Source of the DNA: a virus
DNA: 64,000 bases
Strand: one strand, 5' to 3'
IMG/VR virus record: IMGVR_UViG_3300036772_000367
Location: 62,001-126,000 of that record
A program made the translations under genes and the position numbers. This document shows, one piece after another, positions 1 to 8,503 of this stretch; within the stretch, counting starts at the first letter, position 1, and the number at the start of each line of letters is the position of its first letter. The notes under the pieces were generated by a model. The model did no database searches. It was not told the origin of the DNA and saw only the letters and a list, made by a program, of their open reading frames with translations.

Positions 1-555
1 TCCACCGATGGTGGTGACGAGCGCATGAAGCCGATCAACCACCTGCATCACGGCATCCCACACAATGACCAGGGCACAATGCCGTACGGCTATGACGATC
101 TGAGCGAATTCCGCGAGGATCACCCCGAAGTGCCGACGCGCTATACCAACAACCCCTTCGACCCCTACTACGGCGACTCCAACGACACCGGCCAGGATTC
201 CATTGGTGACACTGAGGATTCCCTCTCGCCCAACTCCGTCACGGCCGCTGGACACGCGACCACTCATGATGCGTCGGTGGCCGACATTGTCGCCCAGTTC
301 CAGGCCACTGCCGCCGCAGGCCAGCTGATGACCTCAGGTGGTGCGCCCACTAACGACGGCATGAACATCGCCGCCGCCGCACAAGCACACCTGCGTAAGT
401 CAGCGTTGAAGGACTTCAACTTCCATGAGCAGCAGGAGTTGATCAACGAGGGGGCGCGTGACCGAACACGGGCACGCAACATGGGAGACTTGCGCATCGA
501 GGGAACGCACTACGAAATGCTTCCTGACGATGAAGACGCCAACTTGTTCGTCTGA
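1..555 (+). CDS. 3' part of an unidentified head-region gene (5' end outside window)
   Basis: Frame 1 is open from the first base, so the gene starts left of the window and only its last 184 codons are seen. An ATG at base 25 has no ribosome-binding site and is probably internal. The visible part is hydrophilic, rich in Asp, Asn and Thr, with an Ala/Gln-rich middle and an acidic end (DDEDANLFV). A similar acidic end (DEDLFL) closes the scaffold-like protein at 6503. No family is recognised. Its place just upstream of fibre and head genes suggests a head or portal-region protein, which is inference only. Confidence 0.7.
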   Translation, partial: STDGGDERMKPINHLHHGIPHNDQGTMPYGYDDLSEFREDHPEVPTRYTNNPFDPYYGDSNDTGQDSIGDTEDSLSPNSVTAAGHATTHDASVADIVAQFQATAAAGQLMTSGGAPTNDGMNIAAAAQAHLRKSALKDFNFHEQQELINEGARDRTRARNMGDLRIEGTHYEMLPDDEDANLFV

Positions 556-566
556 GAGGACCCTTC

Positions 567-1859
567 ATGCCGACAGTACCGAATCCGCCGACAGGGGCAA
601 CCGCGACAGCGGGAAATACTCAGGCGACGGTGACTTATACGGCTCCGGCCAATAATGGCGGGGCTACCATCACTGGCTACACCGCGACGTCTACTCCCGG
701 TAGCTTCACCGCTTCGGTCTCGGGGGCCACGGCCACGCCCATCACGGTGACTGGTCTGACCAACGGTCAGGCGTACACCTTCACCGTGCACGCCACGAAC
801 TCCGTGGGTAACTCCACCGAGTCCACTGCGTCCAACGCGGTCACCCCGGCCACAGTGCCCAGCGCTCCGCAGACTCCTTCGGCAACAGCAGCCAATCAAC
901 GAGCCACGGTCTCCTTCACCGCGCCTGCCTCTACTGGAGGCGCCAGCATCACCGGCTATACGGTGACCGCGACCGACACCACAACGTCGGGCAACGGTGG
1001 CCAGACCGCTACCGGTACCACCAGTCCCATCCTGGTCACCGGTTTGACCAACGGGGACAACTACACCTTCACCGTGCACGCCACGAACGTGGCGGGTAAC
1101 TCGGTGGAATCCTCGGCCACCTCGGCGGTCAGTCCGCATACGACAGTGCCTGACCCACCCACCAACGTCACAGGTGGCTCGGGAATCGAGCAGGTGGCCG
1201 TGTCGTTCTCGTCGCCCGCGAACAATGGCGGGCACGCCATTACCAGCTATACCGTCACGGCCACCGATACCATCATCTCGGGCAACGGTGGACAGATCGC
1301 CTCCGGAGCTTCCAGCCCCATCACCGTAATCGGTCTGACGCCCGGGGACGCGTACACCTTCACCGTCCATGCCACCAACGTGACGGGTAATTCGGTGGAG
1401 TCGACTGCATCGGCCGTGAGTGTCCCCCAAGGACCGTCCAGCCCACAGGTCGCTCCCCCACCGTTCACGAATGGAACGTCCTATACAGTCACTAAGCCGA
1501 TCAACATCACGCAGCTCACCGATGAGATGACGACGGCCGCTGGTCAGGCTGTGCTGTTGTCTCCCCAGGTTTCAGCAACGTCGCCACAGCAACCTGGTGG
1601 GCCGGTGTTGAACTTCAGTATGAGTGATCCTGGCACGCTATGGGTGTCCCCTTCCACTATCTCCTCTACTGTTGTGAACAACACCATTGCGGCGCATGTG
1701 GCCAATCCTAACTATGGTTTGCCTGCTTCGGTGCAGGCATATAATGTCGTTCTGGCGCAGGTGCAGAGTAATTATGCTCTTGATCTGACTTCTAGCCAGA
1801 TGCAAACGGCGCTCAAGGGGCTGTTGCTGAATGTAGCGGCTCTGGTGACCCCTCACTAA
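567..1859 (+). CDS. Fibronectin type III repeat structural protein
   Basis: The 430-residue product has three consecutive Fn3 domains (roughly residues 1-95, 96-190 and 191-285). Each carries the family's pattern of a Pro-rich entry, NGG(A/H)xITxYT and a YTFTVHATN strand. A Ser/Thr/Pro-rich linker and an unrecognised C-terminal domain of about 130 residues follow. Fn3 modules decorate phage heads and tails and help weak adhesion to cell surfaces. The start has a GAGAGGA ribosome-binding site, 11 bases after the previous stop. The role as a head or tail surface protein is inferred from domain type and neighbours. Confidence 0.85.
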   Translation: MPTVPNPPTGATATAGNTQATVTYTAPANNGGATITGYTATSTPGSFTASVSGATATPITVTGLTNGQAYTFTVHATNSVGNSTESTASNAVTPATVPSAPQTPSATAANQRATVSFTAPASTGGASITGYTVTATDTTTSGNGGQTATGTTSPILVTGLTNGDNYTFTVHATNVAGNSVESSATSAVSPHTTVPDPPTNVTGGSGIEQVAVSFSSPANNGGHAITSYTVTATDTIISGNGGQIASGASSPITVIGLTPGDAYTFTVHATNVTGNSVESTASAVSVPQGPSSPQVAPPPFTNGTSYTVTKPINITQLTDEMTTAAGQAVLLSPQVSATSPQQPGGPVLNFSMSDPGTLWVSPSTISSTVVNNTIAAHVANPNYGLPASVQAYNVVLAQVQSNYALDLTSSQMQTALKGLLLNVAALVTPH

Positions 1860-1893
1860 AAAGTCACGCACGTAGGAATGCCTGTCTTTGCTC

Positions 1894-1952
1894 CGGAGGC
1901 TCCTATCAAGAGATGACGAGATATAATCTCGATTACTTGATGGGAGCCTCCG
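1894..1952. terminator. Long hairpin after the Fn3 gene
   Basis: CGGAGGCTCC pairs with GGAGCCTCCG, and ATCAAG continues with CTTGAT, giving a stem of about 17 pairs. A smaller hairpin (GAGAT/ATCTC) sits in its 25-base top and contains TATAAT. No T-run follows on the plus strand. It may be a terminator or an RNA-processing site between the Fn3 gene and the membrane genes; the TATAAT could also act as a promoter element. Confidence 0.55.
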
Positions 1953-1982
1953 TCATGCCTGCAAATATTATCGAGGGGTAGT

Positions 1983-2384
1983 ATGGCGGCTACCAGGCGA
2001 CTAAATACGCGTGCCATCGCAAGTTGGATACTCTGGGCACTCCAATTCATATTTGCTGTGTTGCATATATTTCCGTCGCTGGCATACCGCGCTGGATTGA
2101 AAGGGGCGACAACCCAAGTGGTCGCCTACATTAATGAACTCGGGCCGATCTGGGTTATTGCCTTTGGATTCAGTGCAGGCGGTCTCTTTCTGTCGTTGCT
2201 ACTTCAACGAGGGAGGCATCTCTGGCACCTGGTGGCCGGTGCGGTGTTCATGGGCTATACCACGGCGTTGTTTGTGGGAGCGCTAGGAGAGTCACCACAT
2301 GGCCCTGTCACGTACCCCGTGTTGGCAGTCCTACCGATCGTTGGGAACTTTTTACTGGCGCTGTCGTACGGTGGTGACAGATGA
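1983..2384 (+). CDS. Small integral membrane protein
   Basis: The 133-residue product has four hydrophobic segments, about residues 12-33, 48-70, 80-100 and 108-128, separated by short basic or polar loops. It is therefore an inner-membrane protein. The start follows a GAGGGG site. Its stop overlaps the next start (ATGA), so the two are translationally coupled. No family is recognised. Together with the next two genes it forms a membrane-associated cluster between fibre and head genes. Confidence 0.75.
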   Translation: MAATRRLNTRAIASWILWALQFIFAVLHIFPSLAYRAGLKGATTQVVAYINELGPIWVIAFGFSAGGLFLSLLLQRGRHLWHLVAGAVFMGYTTALFVGALGESPHGPVTYPVLAVLPIVGNFLLALSYGGDR

Positions 2385-2767
2385 ATCTTGGACAACTCGG
2401 CGAGCTAGCTTCACTACTGACGACTTTCATCTTTGCCATCGGTGGTCTCTTTACGATTCGGCAGCGTCGTCGTTCACGAGAAGTTACCGAACTGCGTGGA
2501 CTACGAGATTTCAATGTCGCCGCGATGGGGTATATTTATTCGCTGGAGATGGCCATACAGGAAATTCAGCACAAGTATCCCATACGTGTCAAAGTGGAAA
2601 AGCCAGATATTCTCACTCAGAGTTATGTCGAGAAGCGGGCCGAGTCCACTCAGAACACGGAGCTTCAGCAGATGAAGGACATTATGGCGTTACTGCAAAT
2701 GAGTGCCCCCAAACCAGTGATCAGTGGTGAAAATGAATCAATCACCCAACAAACCCCCCACCCCTAA
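2381..2767 (+). CDS. Single-pass membrane protein with helical tail
   Basis: This 128-residue protein has one hydrophobic segment near the N-terminus (about residues 10-25), a basic stop-transfer stretch (RQRRRSRE) and a long polar, probably helical, region. Its start overlaps the preceding stop by four bases. No family is recognised. The overlap with both neighbours suggests the three membrane proteins are made together. Confidence 0.75.
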   Translation: MNLGQLGELASLLTTFIFAIGGLFTIRQRRRSREVTELRGLRDFNVAAMGYIYSLEMAIQEIQHKYPIRVKVEKPDILTQSYVEKRAESTQNTELQQMKDIMALLQMSAPKPVISGENESITQQTPHP

Positions 2768-3725
2768 TCGTCATCGTTCATGGAACTGGGTATTTATTGT
2801 TCTCATCGTACTGGTTGCTCTGGGTGTTGTTGCTGCTCCCTACCTCCTAGGACGGCAAGCCCAGCAAGCTAGTGCGGCCGAGCAACAGGCCAATAATCAG
2901 TTGGGCCCTGCGCAAACACAGGCTTCGCTAGGTCAGAATCTCGCCAATAAGATCAGCGTGGCGTGTACGAACAAGGCACTTCTGGCACAGCTCCAAGCGC
3001 TTGGAGCGTGCCAGACGGCCAATCAGATACATGCGGTCCCGGGTCCGACGGGGCCTCCTGGTCAGAATGGCCAACCGGGACAGCCAGGGGCTGCCGGTTC
3101 AACAGGCCGAGGGATCACGAACACCTTCATCTCTGATAGCCATCTATTCGTGGTGTACACCGATGGCACCACGAAGGACCTCGGTCAGGTGGTGGGCGCT
3201 CAGGGTCCTGCCGGTCAGCAGGGCATCAGCATCGTCAACACCGCACTCGGTGGTACATCAGGCACGCACCTGATCATCACCTATAGCGACAATAACTCTG
3301 TCGACGTGGGCAACGTCGTGGGTTCCCAGGGTGCCCCAGGAACTCCTGGGGCGGTAGGGCCTTCCGGCCCGACTGGAATCCCTGGTGCGTCCGGCACGAA
3401 CGGCGCAGCGGGCAACAGTGTCAGTTCCGTGACGATCAACGCTCAGAGTCATCTCATCGTGGCTTTTACGGATGGCAGTACTCAGGATGCCGGCTTGGTG
3501 CCCGCAGGACCACAGGGGCCTCCTGGAGTCCAGGGAGCCCAAGGTGTCGGTGTGCAGTCCATCGTCTTGGATACAGGAGGATCCACCGGCTGCGAGTTCA
3601 CCTTTACCTTGGTGAACCCCGCGAACGGAAGCCTGAGTACTCAACATGTTGCCATAAACAACGTGCTGGTATGCGTGGGCGCCGGAGCGCCCACGACAAC
3701 CTCGCCACCACCGACGACGGGATAG
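2733..3725 (+). CDS. Membrane-anchored collagen-like protein
   Basis: The 330-residue product begins with a short basic cytoplasmic tail and one transmembrane helix (about residues 17-38), so it is probably a type II membrane protein. A Gln/Ala-rich segment follows, then three short collagen-like Gly-X-Y blocks (for example GPTGPPGQNGQPGQPG). These alternate with a beta module repeated three times (HLxVxYTDGxTxDxGxVxG). It ends in a Thr/Pro-rich tail. The ATG at 2733 is preferred over GTGs at 2724 and 2727, though none has a strong ribosome-binding site; coupling to the upstream gene is likely. Membrane anchoring is unusual, because phage collagen repeats normally sit in fibres. Confidence 0.75.
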   Translation: MNQSPNKPPTPNRHRSWNWVFIVLIVLVALGVVAAPYLLGRQAQQASAAEQQANNQLGPAQTQASLGQNLANKISVACTNKALLAQLQALGACQTANQIHAVPGPTGPPGQNGQPGQPGAAGSTGRGITNTFISDSHLFVVYTDGTTKDLGQVVGAQGPAGQQGISIVNTALGGTSGTHLIITYSDNNSVDVGNVVGSQGAPGTPGAVGPSGPTGIPGASGTNGAAGNSVSSVTINAQSHLIVAFTDGSTQDAGLVPAGPQGPPGVQGAQGVGVQSIVLDTGGSTGCEFTFTLVNPANGSLSTQHVAINNVLVCVGAGAPTTTSPPPTTG

Positions 3726-3728
3726 CTA

Positions 3729-3926
3729 TTGGCTCGACAACGAATCTTGCTGCGCTACGTCGATGATGACCATTGCGATCTCCTCCGCAATGGACGGCAA
3801 TTGCTTGCCGATATTACATGGCAGACCGCGAAACAATGGTTGCGTAAGAATGTGACTCCGCAGGACAACATTCTTCGAGAAGAAAGTGACGGCTATCGCG
3901 TGCCGGTGAAACTGTCAAGATTGTAA
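3729..3926 (+). CDS. Small hypothetical protein
   Basis: A 65-residue frame opens with TTG three bases after the collagen-like gene. The product is mildly basic and contains YVDDDHCDLL and GYRVPVKLSRL. No family is recognised and the ribosome-binding site is weak. It fills the gap between two real genes and reads in the same direction, which is the main support. Confidence 0.5.
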   Translation: MARQRILLRYVDDDHCDLLRNGRQLLADITWQTAKQWLRKNVTPQDNILREESDGYRVPVKLSRL

Positions 3927-3970
3927 TGAGCACGCGCAAGAGATGAAGTCGAACGATTCCGAGGTGGGCT

Positions 3971-6463
3971 GTGCTGCGGAAGACCGCTGTCTTTGATGTC
4001 CTGGATGTCATCCAGGCGCATGATATTGCGCGACAGACTCCTCTAGGGCCGATCAGTCGCATCGGTCATCGACATGTCTTTGATTTCGAGCCTCGGTATG
4101 GCTACCTCTATGTTCGTAGCCGGATGATTTCCTCGCGGTGCAATGATAACTTCGATGAGTTCCCCGCCGAGGAAATCAAGAAAGCCTACGCCACGTTCGT
4201 CGGCAAGCCAGTCTTCGTCAACCACAATAACGATGATCACCGTCGGATGCGTGGTCTGATCATCGATGCCGTGCTGCACGAAGATCGTAACCCAGATGGC
4301 TCCCCAGACACCTGGGTCGAGGGCCTGATGGAGATCGATGGCCTGCGGTATCCCAAGTTGGCCAAAGCACTCATCAAACGGCACATCGAGCGCACCTCCA
4401 TGGGTGTGGACGTTGAGTACTCCATCTGTTCGAAGTGTGGCAACAAGGCCACCACACCACTGGAGTACTGCCGCCACGTGCCGGGCATGAAGGGCAAGCG
4501 CATCTACTCCTTCACCAAGTCTGGTGCCAGGGTCAGCGAACTGATCCGGGAGAAGTGCTACGGGCTGGGGTTCTTCGAGAACTCCCTGTTGGTCGAGCCA
4601 CCAGCAGATCCAACTGCCCTCTTTTTGGACAAGCCCATCCTCGGTCCTGGACTGGAGCACCTGGCCATGACGGCATCGGACCGTTACCTTCAGCGTATTG
4701 CCTCCGTCGCGGCATCCTTTCGTCTGGTAGCTGGGATGCGCTGCGTGGCATGTCGGGGTCTGAACACCGTGGCCGACCTAGAGGGGCACCACGAGTGCTT
4801 CGACTGTTCGGCGGCTTGGAACTCGCGTACCGCTTCTCTGGAAGTGGAAGCGGCTCCGCGTTACGCCGATCCTGCCCAACATCCTTGGTTCCAGCAGCAC
4901 CCGCTGAATCACCAGAACATCGTGGATCATTGGCATCAGGCCACTCCCGACGAGCGTACCCAAGGAATGCATTGGTATTCTGATGCGCATATTATCGGGC
5001 AGGCTCTCGGTGAGCACCATGAAAAATCGCATGGTCTTGTGCACCCGCAGGGTGCATCACATCTTGGTGCGGGCATTCTTGCGACCTACTCGCCTCAGAT
5101 GGGTTGGGCAGGCAATATGCACAATGCCGCCCGAGTGTTGCACGGCAACAAGGGCATCGGTGGACCTAATTCCGGCATGATGGCCAGTACCCATCAACGC
5201 GTCGCAGCCGACCGCATTCTCAACGGTGAGAACTACATGGATGTGCTCAAGGGTCCGAAGATCCAGGACTTCGCGCACCTGATCGAGCATGGTGGGGACG
5301 CTGATCCTGATCATCCTCATGTCGTGGTAGATCGTCATGCACTCTCGGTTGCCGCTGGTCATCGGCTCACTGATGAGCAATACGGTAAGGCTCCTACTTC
5401 GCAGCGGCACTACTACGGCCATGCCGTGCAGCAGTACCATCACGCTGCCCGTGAACTGTCCAACGAGGAGTCCAGCCCCGTCGCTGGGCATCAGGTGCAG
5501 GCCACTACCTGGCTGGTCCGTCAGCGCCTCAATCAGGCCGAAGAAAAGGCTCATGCCCAAACAGGAGCCGACACACGATTGGACCGAGGACGCGATCGTG
5601 CTCGGGGCAATGCGGAAAAGAAGTGGGAGGACTGGCGCACGGAGAACCTGCCTGATCTCCAACACAAGGGACCAGGCACCGGCTATGTCGCGCGACGGCG
5701 CAGTGTGGCCTATGGCGAGACGAAGGCCCCGGCCGACGTAGACACCCTACGCGAGGAAGCTTGTCCGGTTTGCGGTGAGGAGAACGCCTACGACGGCACC
5801 GAGTGCAAGGTCTGCGGTTTTGTCGCGCCACCCAAGGAATTCCAGGATCCTGACCTGGAGATGGCCAAGCGCGTCGACCTGCGCAAGGACGTGTCCGATT
5901 TGAATGGTGCCGACGTCTCCGATCTCAACGAGGATCTCAACGACGTTGACAAGGACGGACTTGACGACGAAACCGGGGAACCGGTCGACGGTACTGGCCC
6001 TGGCGACGTGCAGCCGACGTTGGTGTGCAACAACTGCGGCACCGAGTTCGAGGCAGGCGAGCCCATCACGACCGACACACGTGATCCGCAGGCTGGTGAC
6101 GCGGGACTCGGCCCCGACGAAGGTGACGTCTGCCCGGCCTGTGGCAAGGGCATCTTGGAAGCTCCCAACGATCTGGACGTCTCTCCACAGGACGACCAGA
6201 ATCGCTCCGAGCCCGAGGACCCTGACCCGTCTGCTCAGCAAACACCTCCTTTCTCGCGCGATCGCGGCGAAGAAGATGAGGATGAGAACGAGCAGAATGG
6301 GCAACCAGACAACGACGAGGACCCCGACGCCCAGGAACGCAACTTCGTGCCGACTGACGAGGATGGGGATCCTGATGATGATGGCGACAATGACGAAGAC
6401 GCCATTCCTCCGCGTAAGCGCAAAGGCACGCCTGCTCGCCAGGACCGGAACCCCTTCAAGTGA
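3971..6463 (+). CDS. Prohead (capsid maturation) protease with long acidic tail
   Basis: The first 230 of 830 residues resemble large-phage prohead proteases: a FVGKPVFVNHNNDDH segment (conserved His near residue 80), then GLIIDAVLHED and a MGVDVEY strand. Such enzymes cleave scaffold and capsid precursors during head maturation. Two or three CxxC zinc-ribbon motifs follow (CSKCGNK, CVACRG, CPVCGEE and CKVCG further on). A His-rich middle (about 330-560) is unassigned. The last 200 residues are extremely acidic (poly-Asp/Glu), like internal scaffold segments, so the gene may fuse protease and scaffold. GTG start with a GAGGTGG site. Protease assignment is by motif and position. Confidence 0.65.
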   Translation: MLRKTAVFDVLDVIQAHDIARQTPLGPISRIGHRHVFDFEPRYGYLYVRSRMISSRCNDNFDEFPAEEIKKAYATFVGKPVFVNHNNDDHRRMRGLIIDAVLHEDRNPDGSPDTWVEGLMEIDGLRYPKLAKALIKRHIERTSMGVDVEYSICSKCGNKATTPLEYCRHVPGMKGKRIYSFTKSGARVSELIREKCYGLGFFENSLLVEPPADPTALFLDKPILGPGLEHLAMTASDRYLQRIASVAASFRLVAGMRCVACRGLNTVADLEGHHECFDCSAAWNSRTASLEVEAAPRYADPAQHPWFQQHPLNHQNIVDHWHQATPDERTQGMHWYSDAHIIGQALGEHHEKSHGLVHPQGASHLGAGILATYSPQMGWAGNMHNAARVLHGNKGIGGPNSGMMASTHQRVAADRILNGENYMDVLKGPKIQDFAHLIEHGGDADPDHPHVVVDRHALSVAAGHRLTDEQYGKAPTSQRHYYGHAVQQYHHAARELSNEESSPVAGHQVQATTWLVRQRLNQAEEKAHAQTGADTRLDRGRDRARGNAEKKWEDWRTENLPDLQHKGPGTGYVARRRSVAYGETKAPADVDTLREEACPVCGEENAYDGTECKVCGFVAPPKEFQDPDLEMAKRVDLRKDVSDLNGADVSDLNEDLNDVDKDGLDDETGEPVDGTGPGDVQPTLVCNNCGTEFEAGEPITTDTRDPQAGDAGLGPDEGDVCPACGKGILEAPNDLDVSPQDDQNRSEPEDPDPSAQQTPPFSRDRGEEDEDENEQNGQPDNDEDPDAQERNFVPTDEDGDPDDDGDNDEDAIPPRKRKGTPARQDRNPFK

Positions 6464-6502
6464 TAGAGATCCATCCATTCATGGTGAAGGAGTAGATTAG
6501 CC

Positions 6503-7366
6503 ATGCGTCCAGCCCTGGCTGCTCTCGCCGAGCAGCAACAGCTCATCGAAAATCTTCGCCGTCAGGCTCACATCCTGAACAAGGCGTCGGTCAAGCAGGA
6601 AGGCCAGATCACCAGTCTGGCTCGCGGCCTGCAAACACTGGCCGCGCTGGCAGGAGTAGATCGGCACGTGGCGGCTGCCATGCTCGGCCGCAAGGTGGCG
6701 GACATCCAGAACCCAGCCCAGCCGGTTCCCGAGCCTCCGGCTCAGCCTTCGCCGCAGGGCACGGAGGACGCCAAGACGCCCGAGGCGTTCGCTGATGTGA
6801 CCGCTCCTGGTCTGGCCCCTGGCACCACAAACGACGTCGCGGCCGATGCCACCACCACGGCCTACACGCCTGGCATGGATATCGGTGCCCCGGCGTTCAA
6901 GAACCTCATCGATGTCACCGCACCGGTCGAGGGCACTCAGAATCCTCGTCCGTTGGAGGAGACCAAGACCCTCACCGACGTGCGCGTGGGCAATCCGATG
7001 AACCCTCAGGTGGCTTTCCCGCTGCGGGGCGACTTCGCCAATGCTCAGCGCACGAGTTCGGCGCGAACCTACGCCTGTTTGCGTCTGGCCCGGTTGCAGA
7101 TCGCAGCTGGATTGGTCGAGGGCCAGACCGACATCGAGATCGCGACCGGACTGGAGAAGAACGCGGAGTTGTCCCTGAACTCCATCGAGGCCGAGATCGG
7201 TACGTTGGAGCGCGTTCGTACCGCAGCTCGTCGTCAAGGATCTGCCGCTTCGCGCCGGTTGGTTCCCCGTACCGCTGCCCAGCGGTCCGCACCTTCCCTT
7301 CAGGCCGTGGCTTCCCATCAGGTAGCTGCATCGGTGGGTGACAGCGACGAGGATCTGTTCCTGTGA
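6503..7366 (+). CDS. Probable scaffold or head-assembly protein
   Basis: The 287-residue product starts with a predicted coiled coil (residues 1-50, EQQQLIENLRRQ). A Pro-rich linker, a Thr/Ala-rich central region and a helical Arg-rich part follow. It ends in the acidic motif SDEDLFL. It lies between the protease and the capsid genes, the usual place for scaffolds. An AAGGAG site precedes the ATG by 10 bases. The terminal acidic motif may be a recognition tag shared with the protein at the left edge. Confidence 0.55.
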   Translation: MRPALAALAEQQQLIENLRRQAHILNKASVKQEGQITSLARGLQTLAALAGVDRHVAAAMLGRKVADIQNPAQPVPEPPAQPSPQGTEDAKTPEAFADVTAPGLAPGTTNDVAADATTTAYTPGMDIGAPAFKNLIDVTAPVEGTQNPRPLEETKTLTDVRVGNPMNPQVAFPLRGDFANAQRTSSARTYACLRLARLQIAAGLVEGQTDIEIATGLEKNAELSLNSIEAEIGTLERVRTAARRQGSAASRRLVPRTAAQRSAPSLQAVASHQVAASVGDSDEDLFL

Positions 7367-7390
7367 CCTGGTCGTCTGATCGGGGGCGAT

Positions 7391-7759
7391 ATGTACGTCA
7401 GTCGTAAAGAGTTTCACTCCGCTCTCGCCGCTGTGTGGGAACAATTGGAACAGTTCGAAAGCGCCCTGAAACAACAACTGGAGAAGGAAATGACCGACTT
7501 CACTACTGCACTGTCCGACCTGGATTCGGCTCTGTCTTCTCTGGAGGGTGATGTCACGAACCTCCAGCAGCAGATCGCGGCCGGCAACCAGGCGGCTACT
7601 GCCGCTGCCGCTACCCAACTGGAGCAGCGAGTCGCCGGTATCCGTACGTTCCTGGCTGGTCCGCCGGCAACGCCGACCCCGACTCCGACAATCGGAGGCA
7701 CCACGACCACCGCTGCGTCGGACACGGGTACGACAACGACAACTCCGGCTTCCTCCTGA
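7391..7759 (+). CDS. Small coiled-coil protein with Thr/Pro tail
   Basis: This 122-residue protein has a heptad-like N-terminal two thirds (LEQFESALKQQLEKEM, LSSLEGDVTNLQQQI), then a low-complexity Thr/Pro/Ala tail. It suits a trimeric coiled-coil head fibre or a scaffold accessory. No family is recognised. A strong hairpin terminator follows its stop. Confidence 0.65.
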   Translation: MYVSRKEFHSALAAVWEQLEQFESALKQQLEKEMTDFTTALSDLDSALSSLEGDVTNLQQQIAAGNQAATAAAATQLEQRVAGIRTFLAGPPATPTPTPTIGGTTTTAASDTGTTTTTPASS

Positions 7760-7778
7760 TCTATCACTAGCAATCCTC

Positions 7779-7811
7779 AACGGACCTCGGGCCTTGTGCT
7801 CGGGGTCCGTT
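7779..7811 (+). terminator. Rho-independent terminator before the capsid genes
   Basis: AACGGACC pairs with GGTCCGTT, with further CGG/CCG pairing inside, followed by a T-rich stretch (TGCTTTGTTC). It separates the scaffold genes from the capsid genes and could allow different expression levels. Confidence 0.8.
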
Positions 7812-7935
7812 GCTTTGTTCTGTTCTTCTGGTGACAGTAATCCTGTCCAGGAATAGCGTTCTCCGTCACTAAGGGCTGTAGAGAGGGAATCAGTCATGAC
7901 CCTCCGGTAAGGAACCCAACAACACGGAGGACTCC

Positions 7936-8469
7936 ATGCTCCGAGTTTCCCTCCAGAACGCTTACATCAAGCGGACCATCCGGCCGACGTACGCGTTCAC
8001 CCAGGCAACACCGAAGTCGATGTACCTGGACCCGAACTGGAACAAGTCGGTCGACATCTACCCAGGCATGGCCTTGATGAAGACCTCTGGTGAGAACGTC
8101 ACGCTCCTGGGTGGCAGCACCACCACGGCCATCCCGGTTGGTCTGTCGGCGTTTTACTGCGCTCCGACGTTCGGTATCGATGAGATCACCGAGCAGGGCG
8201 TGAATGCCTGTGCCTACTGGCACATGGCATCCGACGCTGAGTTCCAGATCTTGGCCCCTGCGTTCGACACATCGTTGAGTTGGACGGATCCCGGTGACGG
8301 CACGATCGTCAAGGTCACTGCGTACACCGCAGGGCCCAAGCGTGGTCAGTTGTGCCCCTTGGGCACGTCGGACGGCACCAATCTGCCGTCCACCATCGCC
8401 ATCGCGCGGCTGCTGGAAGTCAACTCGGCATCGCAGATCACCATCGGTGGTCTGACGGGCACCGTCTGA
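7936..8469 (+). CDS. Probable head decoration protein
   Basis: The 177-residue product is beta-rich, with strands such as SVDIYPGMAL, EFQILAPAF and GTIVKVTAYT and many Gly/Thr turns. It is encoded directly upstream of the major capsid gene, where large phages often place a decoration or capsid-stabilising protein. A GGAGG site precedes the start. The assignment rests on position and fold character, not on a recognised motif. Confidence 0.55.
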   Translation: MLRVSLQNAYIKRTIRPTYAFTQATPKSMYLDPNWNKSVDIYPGMALMKTSGENVTLLGGSTTTAIPVGLSAFYCAPTFGIDEITEQGVNACAYWHMASDAEFQILAPAFDTSLSWTDPGDGTIVKVTAYTAGPKRGQLCPLGTSDGTNLPSTIAIARLLEVNSASQITIGGLTGTV

Positions 8470-8503
8470 TCCTGACCCCTACGAGAATCCCAAGGAATCA
8501 CGC

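Noticed and set aside
510-1430. A 306-codon minus-strand frame
   Set aside because: Antisense to the Fn3 gene; Gly/Arg-rich shadow of a GC-rich repetitive gene.
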